Part shown: positions 7,654-15,822 of the stretch, piece after piece
How the letters are laid out: every line of letters begins with the position of its first letter
Position numbering within the stretch: the stretch's first letter is position 1
Notes under the pieces: model-generated
What the model was told of the DNA's origin: nothing
Databases searched by the model: none
Seen by the model: only the letters and a program-made list of their open reading frames with translations
NCBI RefSeq assembly: GCF_001423745.1
Contig: NZ_LMPC01000027.1
Span: forward strand, 1 to 51,706
Origin: Arthrobacter sp. Leaf337
GTDB taxonomy: Bacteria; Actinomycetota; Actinomycetes; Actinomycetales; Micrococcaceae
Length of the DNA: 51,706 bases
Direction of reading: 5' to 3'
Made by a program: the position numbers and the translations under genes

Positions 7654-8991
7654 CTAATCGTTGCCCTGTCCGAGCCTGGCCACTATGGACGGGTGCACCA
7701 GCATGTTGCCCGTTTTCGCATGACGGAGCGTTTCCAGCACGAGCGCCAGGGGGCCTTCCTTCGGAAGGAAGGCACACACTCCCATTGCCGCGGCTTCGCA
7801 CAAAGCCGCGGGCGTACATTCGGCGGTCAGCATCACGATTCTCGTCTCCGGTAACGCCAGCAAGATCTGCCTGGCGGCGTCCAGCCCGCTACCGTCAGGC
7901 AGCCGATAGGACATGATCACGGCATCGGGCTTCACGGAACGCGTCATGGCCACACCTGACTCGACTGACGTTGCTGCCCCCACGCCATGCAGGCCCGGCT
8001 CGCGCTCCAAGGCATCAGTGAGCTGCTCGACGAACATTTCGGGGTGTCCAATTGTCAGGACCATCCGTTCGGCCTCCCCCGGCTCCGGTCGCCTTGGCTC
8101 GGGTCGCGCGTGTCCGGTGCCTCCAGTGCCTGGGGTACCCGCAATCTCGAGTACGGTCTCCGGTTCGTCGGTAGCGGCCGTGCCTTGCAGGAGGCGGGCG
8201 TGCGCCGCCTGCAGGATCGGCCCCGGCGCGCACCCCATTTCCTGGTCCATCACGTGCCGGCACCGGTCAAATTCCCGCAGCGCTGCGGTCAGCTGCCCGG
8301 ACCGTTCCAGCCCAAGGACCAGCACCGTCCAGGCGCGTTCGGCCAGGGCATCGTCCTCCAGCGCGGCGGCTGCCCAGAGGATGGCGGTTTCTGATTCTCC
8401 CAGCGCGCACGCCGCCTGGGCAGCTTGGACTTTGGCCTCCACCACCCGCGCCGCGTGCAGGGTTCTTTCCTCCTCCGCCCAGGCGGGCAGGAGTTCTCCG
8501 CCGAGCAAGGGCGCTGGAGCAAGGGCGAGTGCCTCCGTCAGGAAGCTGAGAGCCTGCCGCGGTTCAGCCTGCGCGGCCAGGCGGAACAGGACGTCGAACC
8601 GGTCGAGGTCCAGGTCCACCAGGGCCCTGTCCATGAGGTAGCCGCCGGTCACTGTCTTCAGCGGTCCGGCCCGTCCAGACCCGGGCTGCAGGTGGCGGCG
8701 CAGGACGCTGACGTGGCTTTCCAACGTTGGATGCGCCAGGACGGGGGCGCGACCCTCCCACAACAGGTCGATCAGCCGCCCCTTCGACACCGGGCTGCCC
8801 AGATGGAGCAGAAGGATTTCCAGGATCTGGCGTGGCTTGGGTCCGCCCAGGTCATGCGCGCCCAGCGTCAGAGCCCCGCGTCGAACGGTCAGCGGACCCA
8901 GGATGCTGACGTCCAGCTTGCCGGACGGAACCATGGCCTCCGAAGCCGACAACCCTCTGTGCGGTTCTGAAACCAATTCCACTTCCAGCAT
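7654..8991 (-). CDS. SARP/BTAD-type regulator fused to a degenerate receiver domain
   Basis: A 445-aa protein. Residues 25-120 form an OmpR-like winged helix of the SARP kind (VSILGPLTVRRG, PKPRQILEILLLHLG, LIDLLWEG, LKTVTGGYLM). Residues about 128-270 form the bacterial transcriptional activation domain. After a Pro/Glu linker, residues about 308-440 look like a CheY-type receiver. The receiver keeps T389 and K411 but has serine (S361, in IMSYRLPDGSG) where the phosphoacceptor aspartate belongs, and GH instead of the acidic pair near 315. It is therefore probably not phosphorylated. The domain order, output first and receiver last, is the reverse of ordinary response regulators. The ATG at 8991 is preferred over GTG 9012 because GGGGG lies 9 nt upstream. 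Target genes are unknown. Confidence 0.82.
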   Translation of the reverse strand: MLEVELVSEPHRGLSASEAMVPSGKLDVSILGPLTVRRGALTLGAHDLGGPKPRQILEILLLHLGSPVSKGRLIDLLWEGRAPVLAHPTLESHVSVLRRHLQPGSGRAGPLKTVTGGYLMDRALVDLDLDRFDVLFRLAAQAEPRQALSFLTEALALAPAPLLGGELLPAWAEEERTLHAARVVEAKVQAAQAACALGESETAILWAAAALEDDALAERAWTVLVLGLERSGQLTAALREFDRCRHVMDQEMGCAPGPILQAAHARLLQGTAATDEPETVLEIAGTPGTGGTGHARPEPRRPEPGEAERMVLTIGHPEMFVEQLTDALEREPGLHGVGAATSVESGVAMTRSVKPDAVIMSYRLPDGSGLDAARQILLALPETRIVMLTAECTPAALCEAAAMGVCAFLPKEGPLALVLETLRHAKTGNMLVHPSIVARLGQGND

Positions 8992-9036
8992 GCGGGAAAC
9001 CCCCAATTCCACACCGACGGCGATTAGGGACCATCC

Positions 9037-9068
9037 TTACTCAGCAAGCTGATCATTAGCCTGAGTAA
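9037..9068. promoter_or_regulatory. Extended dyad, candidate operator
   Basis: TTACTCAG at 9037-9044 is the exact inverse of CTGAGTAA at 9061-9068. Inside it lies GCT...AGC around a TGATCA centre. It sits 45 bp upstream of the SARP/receiver gene start and about 200 bp upstream of the AhpD-like gene, so it could control either. It could also be a short stem-loop. Confidence 0.55.
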
Positions 9069-9267
9069 CCGCTACTTGTTAATCGGCCCCGGCTCCCTCA
9101 AAAACCGCCGTCGGCTACCCACTGCCCCTGCCATTCCGCCGAACACGCCGGGCCATGTGTTGACTCACCGCGGGTCGCGGAGGAATATCGCAGGTGTCCG
9201 CACCGGCGCTGTCAGGGCTCCCGCCGTCGTGCAGCGCGGGTGGCCCCAGCCGGAAGAAGGATCGCGC

Positions 9268-9879
9268 ATGTCCATATTCGCCACCACTCCCGAAAGCCAG
9301 GCGTTCGGCCAAAAGGCGAAGATTTACGACGACGAACTCCGGTCCCGCGGTTACGTCGCCAAGCACGCCAAGGACCTGGCGGTGAACCCGGAAGCGTATC
9401 TGGCGTTCGAAGCGCTCATCAGCGCCATCACCCAGAACATGGACCTCCGGCGGTACGAGCTGGTCACCCTTGCCGCAGCCCAGGCACTCGGATCCGCCCA
9501 TTGCCGGCTTGCCCACGGGCTAAAAGCCCTGCGGGCCATTGACGAGGAAGAGCTGATCCAGATCGCCCGGGACTACCACAACGCGGGGCTGTCACCGGCG
9601 GAGGTGGCCATGATGGAGTACGCCGAACGGATCAGCACCGACGCCGTGAACATGACGGACTCGGACACGCTGGAGCTCAGGGACCACGGCTTCACCGACC
9701 GGGAAATCCTGGACATCACCCTCGCGGCTGGCGCCCGCAACTACCTGAGCCGCGTGCTGCAGGCCATCGCCGCCGAGGTGGACGTACCCACCAAGCTCTC
9801 CCCGCAGCTCCGCAGCGCCCTGTTGGCGCCGCTGGCCAAGTATGGAGCCGCCGCGAAGCCCCGCCACCGGGACGCCTGA
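9268..9879 (+). CDS. Carboxymuconolactone decarboxylase/AhpD-like protein
   Basis: A 203-aa, all-helical protein of the AhpD/CMD family. Members reduce peroxides or act as decarboxylases. The usual active site is CxxC followed by a histidine three residues later. Here the motif is S76-A-H-C79-R-L-A-H83, so the second cysteine and the histidine are kept but the first cysteine is serine. A disulfide-based peroxidase cycle of the AhpD kind is therefore unlikely within one active site. The start ATG has a strong GGAAGAAGG site 7 nt upstream. An upstream in-frame extension to 9076 lacks conserved features. Confidence 0.8.
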   Translation: MSIFATTPESQAFGQKAKIYDDELRSRGYVAKHAKDLAVNPEAYLAFEALISAITQNMDLRRYELVTLAAAQALGSAHCRLAHGLKALRAIDEEELIQIARDYHNAGLSPAEVAMMEYAERISTDAVNMTDSDTLELRDHGFTDREILDITLAAGARNYLSRVLQAIAAEVDVPTKLSPQLRSALLAPLAKYGAAAKPRHRDA

Positions 9880-9934
9880 ACCCGCCGCCGTCAGGCCGCA
9901 CGCCAGGCCAGCTCCTTACGCCAAAGGGGGCTCC

Positions 9935-10582
9935 CTACGCCAAAGCAGCTGCGAGCGCCCTGAGCATCCACTCCCGGTATGCCTCCGGGGTCCAGCCGGC
10001 GTCGTTCACCAGCGTGCGGTAGGCCTGAGGGTGCCCCAGCGACCAGATGGCAGCGGCAGCGTCCTCATCCGACATCCCCGACGTCAGGCCGCCCCGCTCC
10101 CGGACAGCCGCGGCCGCCTCGTGGTACCGCGTCAGCCGTTGCAGCGCCCGGGCCTTTTCCAGCTTCGCCACTTCCGTATCCACCGCCGCTGCCTGGGCAA
10201 TGACACCCAGCACCGCCCCTGTCCGCTGATGGACTTCGACGAACCAGTCCGCCAGCACAGCCAGCATGGATTCGAGATCCGGAGCCCGGCGGGTCCGTTC
10301 GCGCATGAACTCCAGCACCTGCACCGGCGCGTTTGGCCCCGATGCTGCGGCGTCCAGCACTGCGGAGAGGAGCGCCGCCTTATTGCCCACGGAGTTGTAG
10401 ACGGTCTGCACCGCAACCCCGCTCTCCACCGCGATGCCTTCGATGGTGGTGCGCACGTAGCCGTTCGCCAGGAAGAGCCGGCGGGCGGTGGCCACAATGT
10501 GCAGCCGGGTGTCCGCCGCCTGGGCCGTCCTGCGGGTGACCTTGGGTGATGCAGGGGTGGGTGCTGTGGTTTTTCCTGGCAT
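9935..10582 (-). CDS. TetR/AcrR-family transcriptional regulator
   Basis: A 215-aa repressor-type protein. The helix-turn-helix region lies near residues 28-75 (RLHIVATARRLFLANGYVRTT...VAVQTVYNSVGNKAALL). The rest is the ligand-binding helical domain. It is transcribed divergently from the flavoprotein gene starting 82 bp away, the usual arrangement for a TetR regulator controlling its neighbour and itself. A dyad in the shared gap is listed separately. The ligand is unknown. Confidence 0.9.
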   Translation of the reverse strand: MPGKTTAPTPASPKVTRRTAQAADTRLHIVATARRLFLANGYVRTTIEGIAVESGVAVQTVYNSVGNKAALLSAVLDAAASGPNAPVQVLEFMRERTRRAPDLESMLAVLADWFVEVHQRTGAVLGVIAQAAAVDTEVAKLEKARALQRLTRYHEAAAAVRERGGLTSGMSDEDAAAAIWSLGHPQAYRTLVNDAGWTPEAYREWMLRALAAALA

Positions 10583-10611
10583 GAGATTAGACTATCCCTC
10601 CACTCACTGGA

Positions 10612-10627
10612 ATGGTATTCTAACCAT
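10612..10627. promoter_or_regulatory. Candidate TetR operator in the divergent gap
   Basis: ATGGT at 10612-10616 and ACCAT at 10623-10627 form a perfect dyad with a 6-nt centre. It lies 30 bp from the TetR start and about 38 bp from the flavoprotein start, where a repressor would block both promoters. Confidence 0.45.
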
Positions 10628-10664
10628 ATCGGAGCATAAGGTCGTTCGGTCAAGGGAGCCAGTC

Positions 10665-11753
10665 ATGGACCAGGACGTGCATCAGTTTGATGTAGTGGTG
10701 CTCGGCGCCGGGCAGGCGGGTCTTGCCGCGGGCTATCACCTGTCCAGAGCGGGGCTGCGGTTCGTCATTCTGGAGCAGGCACCCCGGATCGGGGATGGCT
10801 GGCGGGCCAGGTGGGACTCCCTTCGGCTCTTCACCCCGGCCCAGCGCGACGGCCTCCCCGGCCTTGCCTTCCCGGCGGCCCGCAACACGTTCCCTTCCAA
10901 GAACGAGTTCGCCGACTACCTTGAGGCCTATGCCCGGGAGTTCAGCCTTCCGGTCCGGACCGGGGTGCACGTGGCGGGCGTTCGTCCAACGGACTCCGGC
11001 TTTGCCGTCACCACAGGCGATGGCGTGCTTCAGACGCACAACGTCATTGCCGCGGTCGGCGCCAACGTGGTCCCCCGCGTCCCGGCTGCGGCCGCCGGGC
11101 TGGATGGCGGGATCCTCCAACTTCACGGCTCGCAGTACCGGCGCCCGTCGGACATTCCGGAGGGGGACGTCCTGGTGGTCGGCGCCGGGACCTCCGGTGC
11201 CGAGATTGCGTTGGAGCTCGCTGCCACCCACCGGACCTTCATCGCCGGCCGCCCCACGCCGCACGTTCCCGACCCTGTGCTGCGCTGGGCCGACCCCCTC
11301 TACTGGCGCTTCATCCATTTCATCCTGACGACGGACAACCCGCTGGGACGGAAGGTGCGCGCCAATTTCCACCGGCGCGGGGCGCCGCTGATCCGGATCT
11401 CGGTCAAGGACCTGGACAGGGCCGGCGTGGTCAGGCTGCCGCGGTTCAGCGCCGTTGCCGGCGGACAGCCGGCGTTCGACGACGGCACGTCCCGCAGCGT
11501 ACGGACCGTCATCTGGGCGACGGGCTACAAGCCGTCGCTCGAGTGGATCGAGGGCCTGAGCCTGACGGAGTGGGGCTGGCCGGAAACCCGCCGCGGCGCC
11601 GTGCCGGATCTGCCCGGGCTGTATTTCGTGGGCATGCCGTTCCAGTACTCGCTCACGTCGGGCCTCATCGGCGGAGTGGGCCGGGACGCGGCGTATGTTG
11701 TGGACGGAATCCTGGCGCGAACCCGGGAAGGCGTCCCCGCTCAGGTTAAGTAG
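10665..11753 (+). CDS. FAD-dependent NAD(P)-binding oxidoreductase, flavin-monooxygenase-like
   Basis: A 362-aa flavoprotein. The N-terminal FAD-binding Rossmann motif is VLGAGQAGLAAGYHL (about residues 10-25). A second dinucleotide motif, VVGAGTSGAEIALEL, near residue 168 would bind NAD(P)H. ATGYKPSLEW near residue 290 is the conserved ATG-type motif of flavin monooxygenase relatives (CzcO/YnaC-like proteins). These oxidise small organic molecules or act in detoxification, and the substrate is not evident. The ATG start follows AAGGGAG. An open frame extending upstream overlaps the TetR gene and is not needed. It is probably repressed by the divergent TetR protein. Confidence 0.86.
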   Translation: MDQDVHQFDVVVLGAGQAGLAAGYHLSRAGLRFVILEQAPRIGDGWRARWDSLRLFTPAQRDGLPGLAFPAARNTFPSKNEFADYLEAYAREFSLPVRTGVHVAGVRPTDSGFAVTTGDGVLQTHNVIAAVGANVVPRVPAAAAGLDGGILQLHGSQYRRPSDIPEGDVLVVGAGTSGAEIALELAATHRTFIAGRPTPHVPDPVLRWADPLYWRFIHFILTTDNPLGRKVRANFHRRGAPLIRISVKDLDRAGVVRLPRFSAVAGGQPAFDDGTSRSVRTVIWATGYKPSLEWIEGLSLTEWGWPETRRGAVPDLPGLYFVGMPFQYSLTSGLIGGVGRDAAYVVDGILARTREGVPAQVK

Positions 11754-11762
11754 CCCCGCTCC

Positions 11763-11828
11763 CCCAACTAGGTAGCAGTTAATGTCGTTATGGGGGCTCA
11801 AAACGACATCTAATGCGACCTAGTTGGG
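11763..11828. repeat. Large near-palindrome between convergent genes, likely bidirectional terminator
   Basis: The left arm CCCAACTAGGT...ATGTCGTT at 11763-11790 is mirrored by AACGACAT...ACCTAGTTGGG ending at 11828. Arms are about 27 nt with few mismatches, around a TGGGGGCTCA loop. Its end partly repeats itself: CTAGTTGGGCGGGGCGA occurs at 11820 and again at 11838, where it supplies the stop codon of the GH13 gene. It separates the flavoprotein and GH13 genes, which converge. The regular design suggests a dispersed palindromic element. Confidence 0.75.
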
Positions 11829-11837
11829 CGGGGCGAT

Positions 11838-13487
11838 CTAGTTGGGCGGGGCGAGTTCGAAGATCCCGCAGCCGAAGCCGTCCGCGTGGATTCCGCCGTC
11901 GTCGACCGTCACGCCCTTGCCGATCAGGCTCCGGACTGCCGAACCCGGAGGAAGCTCCACCGTCACCCGGGCCGCACGCCGGAGCGGGTTGACGACGACC
12001 AGGTGCGTCTCGTTCCTGAGGTAAACGAGCGGATAGCCGACGGCGAGCAGTCTTCTGGACGGCCGGGTTCCCAAAGCCGGGGTTGATTTACGGAGTTGGA
12101 CCAGGCCCCGGACAAAGTGCAGGAGCGACTGTGGATCGTCCATTTGTTCCGCTACGGTGGGCCGTTCCGGGTCGGGATCCTGCGGAAGGTACAGCTCCTG
12201 CGGCGGCGCTGTGGAGAATCCGGCGTTGGGAAGGGAGTTGTCCCACTGCATCGGGGTCCGGCAGCCTGCACGGTTGTATTTGGGCGTCCAGATGCTGCCT
12301 TCCTTCTCGGGGGCATCTTCCAGGTAGCGCATGCCGATCTCGTCGCCGTAGTAGATCGACGGAATGGAACCCCAGGTCAGCAGGAACGTGAAAGCCGCCG
12401 GGAGTTGTTCCCGCGTCCGGTTCCCGCACACCAGCCGCGAGAAATCGTGATCGGCGGAGGGCAGCACCACCAGGCGATCCGTCCCGTTGGTCTCGGGATG
12501 GTGATTCCACAGGCTGAGGAACCTCTCAAAAGCACGGGTTCCCGCGGCAGCGTCAGCGTCAGCGTCGAAATAGCAGGGCTCGGTGCTCTCCTGCCAGGGC
12601 AGGATGCCCGCGCCGCCGTTGTTGAAGAGCGCGCTGTGTTCGTCGTGGATGACGAGCGAGAAGTCCGCATCGAAGCCGCCGCGCACTCCGGCGTCCGCGG
12701 TCCTCAGCTCATCGCTCTCCGGGATGAGGACGGCGTCCGGATAAGCGCCGCGCATCCACTCCCCCAGCTCACGCCACAGAGCCGTGGTCTCAACGAGGCC
12801 GGGGTCGTCCTTCACCAGGGAGAATGCCATGTCCACGCGGAAACCCGCGATGCCCTGATCCAGCCAGTACCCGATGATTTCCCGGAGCGCCGCCCGGTTC
12901 TGTTGGGGTCCCGCCGCGTCCGGCAGTTGGCGCCACGGTTCGTCCGGCGTCAGCCGCGCAAATCCAAAATTCAGCGCCGGCTGCTCCGGGAAGAAGTTCT
13001 TCAGGTACCAACCGGGGCGGCTTCCCGGCGCGGCGACAAGGGCATCACCGGCGCGGTCCGACCAGACGTAGCGGTGGTCGGACTCGTCGTTCATGGATGC
13101 CTGGAACCACGGATGGTCAACGGACGTGTGGCCCGCCACCAGGTCCAGCAGCACCCGGATTCCGCGCGCGCCCGCTTCCTGGACGACGGCGATCATGTCC
13201 TCGTTTGTCCCGTAGCGAGGGGCGATGGTGAGGTAGTCCGACACGTCGTAGCCCGCATCGCGGAAGGGCGAGGCGAAGCACGGGTTGAACCAGATCACGT
13301 CCACCCCAAGCCACTCCAGGTAGTCCAGGTGCCGCCGCACCCCGGCGAGGTCACCCACACCGTCTCCATTCGAGTCCGCGAACGACTGGGGATAGATCTC
13401 GTAGATCACGGCGTCCGCCAGCCACTGAGGGGCCACCACGGCGCCGGCCGTTGCCTCCCTGCCAGCAGATGCCTCCACGCCGGTCAC
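11838..13487 (-). CDS. GH13 alpha-glucosidase / oligo-1,6-glucosidase-like enzyme
   Basis: A 549-aa cytoplasmic glycoside hydrolase of family 13. The barrel begins WLADAVIYEIYPQSFADSNGDG, typical of oligo-1,6-glucosidases and related alpha-glucosidases. Catalytic residues can be seen: nucleophile D219 in GFRVDMAF, acid/base E257 in LIPESDE, and H347-D348 in SADHDFS. No signal peptide is present, so it should act on imported oligosaccharides, trehalose- or sucrose-like sugars. Specificity is not fixed by sequence alone. It is the last gene of a three-gene minus-strand operon and overlaps the preceding gene by 4 bp. Its stop codon lies in the short duplication at the edge of the palindrome at 11763-11828. 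Confidence 0.9.
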   Translation of the reverse strand: MTGVEASAGREATAGAVVAPQWLADAVIYEIYPQSFADSNGDGVGDLAGVRRHLDYLEWLGVDVIWFNPCFASPFRDAGYDVSDYLTIAPRYGTNEDMIAVVQEAGARGIRVLLDLVAGHTSVDHPWFQASMNDESDHRYVWSDRAGDALVAAPGSRPGWYLKNFFPEQPALNFGFARLTPDEPWRQLPDAAGPQQNRAALREIIGYWLDQGIAGFRVDMAFSLVKDDPGLVETTALWRELGEWMRGAYPDAVLIPESDELRTADAGVRGGFDADFSLVIHDEHSALFNNGGAGILPWQESTEPCYFDADADAAAGTRAFERFLSLWNHHPETNGTDRLVVLPSADHDFSRLVCGNRTREQLPAAFTFLLTWGSIPSIYYGDEIGMRYLEDAPEKEGSIWTPKYNRAGCRTPMQWDNSLPNAGFSTAPPQELYLPQDPDPERPTVAEQMDDPQSLLHFVRGLVQLRKSTPALGTRPSRRLLAVGYPLVYLRNETHLVVVNPLRRAARVTVELPPGSAVRSLIGKGVTVDDGGIHADGFGCGIFELAPPN

Positions 13488-14218
13488 GAAGGCGTCCCCG
13501 GCAGAGCGTGGTGCGCGGCGGGGTCGAACGGGTCAAATGCGGCCGTGCCCATCATGAAGATCCCGCGCTGGGGAATCCAGAAGTCGCCCAGCCGGGTCTG
13601 CACCGGGAGGGGTTTCAGGCTGCCCAGGTCCTCGCCCCGCAGCGTGGCAGTGCTTCCCGAGATGAACCACACCCGCTTGGGGTTGGCCCGGAAACCCTGC
13701 CCGTTGGGTACCCGGCCAATGAGCCCCATCTTTCCCGACTGCAGCACCGGGCCTGCCACCGCTCCCATGACCCGCAGGAACGCCGGGTTCCGCCACAGTC
13801 TGGCCGGCAGGGCGGAGGCGACCGCGGACATCGCCCGGGTGATTGGTGTGGCGGCGAGGCTGACCTCCCAGTGGAGGCCGACGTCGTCCGCTATATCCAC
13901 CGTGAAGCGGTGGTCATCAAGCCACGCGACGTCGATCCGGTGGACCGAGGTGGACTCCAGGGCGCTGCCGAAGTAGCGCGGGCAGGACACCGCAGCGGGC
14001 ACACTCGTGTACATGGTCCAGGAACCGGAGGGGCGGCGCACCCACACCGACGTGTAGCCCGGCCCAACAGAGGTGACAGCGAACCTGCGCATGGCGAGCA
14101 GGTAGCCGGAGCTGAACGCCTGCCCCATGAGGCCGTAACCGGAAAACCGCTCGTCTTCCCCGTCCGGCAGCCGGGATTCGCGATCGGCGGAGGCGATGAT
14201 CGCCCTGATGGACTCCAT
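13484..14218 (-). CDS. Conserved hypothetical protein, middle gene of the GH13 operon
   Basis: A 244-aa protein that I do not recognise as a characterised family. No signal peptide or clear membrane helix is seen, though a hydrophobic stretch occurs near residues 120-160. It is rich in beta-strand-like segments (SVWVRRPSGSWTMYTSV, RVWFISGSTATLRG). Its stop overlaps the start of the GH13 gene by 4 bp, and its start lies 9 bp after the stop of the upstream DUF1579-like gene, so the three are probably co-transcribed and translationally coupled. The link to sugar metabolism is only by position. Confidence 0.75.
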   Translation of the reverse strand: MESIRAIIASADRESRLPDGEDERFSGYGLMGQAFSSGYLLAMRRFAVTSVGPGYTSVWVRRPSGSWTMYTSVPAAVSCPRYFGSALESTSVHRIDVAWLDDHRFTVDIADDVGLHWEVSLAATPITRAMSAVASALPARLWRNPAFLRVMGAVAGPVLQSGKMGLIGRVPNGQGFRANPKRVWFISGSTATLRGEDLGSLKPLPVQTRLGDFWIPQRGIFMMGTAAFDPFDPAAHHALPGTPS

Positions 14219-14227
14219 GGCGCGCCC

Positions 14228-14683
14228 CTACGCCTGCCGCCGGTAGGTGGCCTCAACCACCTGGTACGGGTCGTGGCCCGGAACCACGTTGTGCATGGTG
14301 ATGCGTCCGCCGTTGCCGTCGCCGGGCTCGACGTGGATCTGCCAGCCCCAGTCGGGGCCCTCCGGAGCGGGATACGTGCAGGCCAGCCGGGCCACGCCGT
14401 CGTCGTCGATCGTCCCGGACAGGGTGAGCCACTGCGGCGCCGCATGGAAGGAATCCACCCACACGGCGGTCGCGCCCGCCGGACCTGAGCCCAGAAGCAG
14501 CAGGCCGTTCTGCGGCTGGCCCTCCTGCGACCAGGTGTACTCGATGGTCACGAAGTCCTTGGCCGTTACCGCGACCGTCGCGGCCGACACTGATTCCTGG
14601 TACTCATCGGTGGGCATGAACCGGAAACGGTTGTGGCCCTGCCAGCTTCCGGTGAACGGCGCCAAAAATTCGACAATTTTCAT
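14228..14683 (-). CDS. DUF1579-like small beta-barrel protein
   Basis: A 151-aa protein starting MKIVEFLAPFTGSWQGHNRFRFMP and containing a G-x-W opening typical of DUF1579 or lipocalin-like barrels. The function is unknown. The ATG at 14683 is chosen because the preceding frame overlaps the divergent gene at 14765 and lacks similarity. It is the first gene of the operon with the 244-aa protein and the GH13 enzyme. The 81-bp gap to the divergent metallopeptidase gene must hold both promoters. Confidence 0.72.
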   Translation of the reverse strand: MKIVEFLAPFTGSWQGHNRFRFMPTDEYQESVSAATVAVTAKDFVTIEYTWSQEGQPQNGLLLLGSGPAGATAVWVDSFHAAPQWLTLSGTIDDDGVARLACTYPAPEGPDWGWQIHVEPGDGNGGRITMHNVVPGHDPYQVVEATYRRQA

Positions 14684-14764
14684 ACGGGCAGTCTGTCCCG
14701 GATCCGCCTGCACCGCTAGTAGCGCAGCCCGGCGAAGCACATATGACAAGGGTAGGATCGTGAG

Positions 14765-15757
14765 GTGAAAAAACAATCCTGCGGTGCCTGCGGTTCGGCC
14801 GTTTACTTTGAAAACTCGGTCTGCCTGCATTGCGGGACCAATCTCGCTTACCTGCGGAGCTCGCGCGCCGTGGTGGTTGCGGACAGCCAGGGCCGGCACA
14901 CGGATGCGTCCGGAAACACCTGGCACCGCTGCGTCAATTTGTTGCTATCCGGGTGCACTTGGCTTGCGCCGGAGAGCGGCCGCCAATGCTTCAGTTGCGA
15001 GCTCACGCGTACTCGACCGAACGACAGCGATGCCAAAGGCCTGACGCAGTTCGTTGCCGCCGAGCAGGCCAAGCGCCATCTCATTGCCGAACTCGATGAG
15101 CTTGGCATGCCCATCGTGACCCGCGCCGAAGATCACGACGGCGGCCTGGCGTTCGACCTGTTGTCCAGCGTCAAGGAAGATGTGGTGATCGGACATGCTG
15201 AGGGTGTCATTACCATCAATCTGGCCGAGAGCGACGACGCCTATCGCGAAAGAATGCGAACCCAACTCGATGAACCGTACCGGACCATGCTTGGTCATTT
15301 CCGGCATGAAGTGGGGCACTATTTCGAGACGGCGCTCGTGTTCGGCCACGAGGGACGGACGCGCGAGGCGAGGGAACTCTTTGGCGACGACACCAAGGAC
15401 TACCAGGCAGAAATAGACCGCCACTACAGCGAAGGCGCTCCGGAGGACTGGAACGAGCAGTACATTTCAAAATACGCCACCATGCATCCCTATGAAGATT
15501 TCGCCGAGTCTTTCGCCCACTACCTGCACATCTGCGACACCCTCGATACCGCACGGGAGTTCGGACTAATTTCTGCCGCTTCCCGGGATTCCTCTTTCCG
15601 TACGCGTGTGGAAGAGGAGTGGCTGCCCCTCTCCATAGCTTTGAACCAGGTCAACCGCAGCATGGGGAAAGCCGATCTCTACCCCTTCGTTCTCTCAAGT
15701 CCCGTGATCGACAAGCTCGAGTTCGTCCACGGGCTGCGCACTTCAGCGACCCCCTAA
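14765..15757 (+). CDS. Putative zinc-binding metallopeptidase with N-terminal zinc ribbon (COG4307-like)
   Basis: A 330-aa protein. Four cysteines at 6, 9, 20 and 23 form a rubredoxin-like ribbon, followed by further cysteines at 56, 64, 75 and 78. The metallopeptidase motif HEVGH lies at 181-185 in GHFRHEVGHYFE. A downstream glutamate in YEDFAESFAHYLH near 245 could be the third ligand. This matches the putative zinc-binding peptidase family whose role is not established. It starts with GTG, with an AGGATCGTGAG-type site upstream. It is probably cytoplasmic, since no signal peptide is seen. Confidence 0.82.
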   Translation: MKKQSCGACGSAVYFENSVCLHCGTNLAYLRSSRAVVVADSQGRHTDASGNTWHRCVNLLLSGCTWLAPESGRQCFSCELTRTRPNDSDAKGLTQFVAAEQAKRHLIAELDELGMPIVTRAEDHDGGLAFDLLSSVKEDVVIGHAEGVITINLAESDDAYRERMRTQLDEPYRTMLGHFRHEVGHYFETALVFGHEGRTREARELFGDDTKDYQAEIDRHYSEGAPEDWNEQYISKYATMHPYEDFAESFAHYLHICDTLDTAREFGLISAASRDSSFRTRVEEEWLPLSIALNQVNRSMGKADLYPFVLSSPVIDKLEFVHGLRTSATP

Positions 15758-15774
15758 GCCCGCCGGCGGCGGGC
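15758..15774. terminator. GC-rich palindrome between convergent genes
   Basis: GCCCGCCG and CGGCGGGC face each other immediately after the metallopeptidase stop, in the 65-bp gap before the end of the convergent DHFR-family gene. There is no T-run, so termination activity is uncertain. Confidence 0.4.
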
Positions 15775-15822
15775 GGCCCCGGCCTCCTGTTTAGGCTGCT
15801 CGGGAACTGCCAATGGACCCAC

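Noticed and set aside
12096..13976. A 626-codon plus-strand open frame opposite the GH13 gene
   Set aside because: Antisense shadow of the GH13 and following gene; sequence is Arg/Gly/His-rich with no domain.
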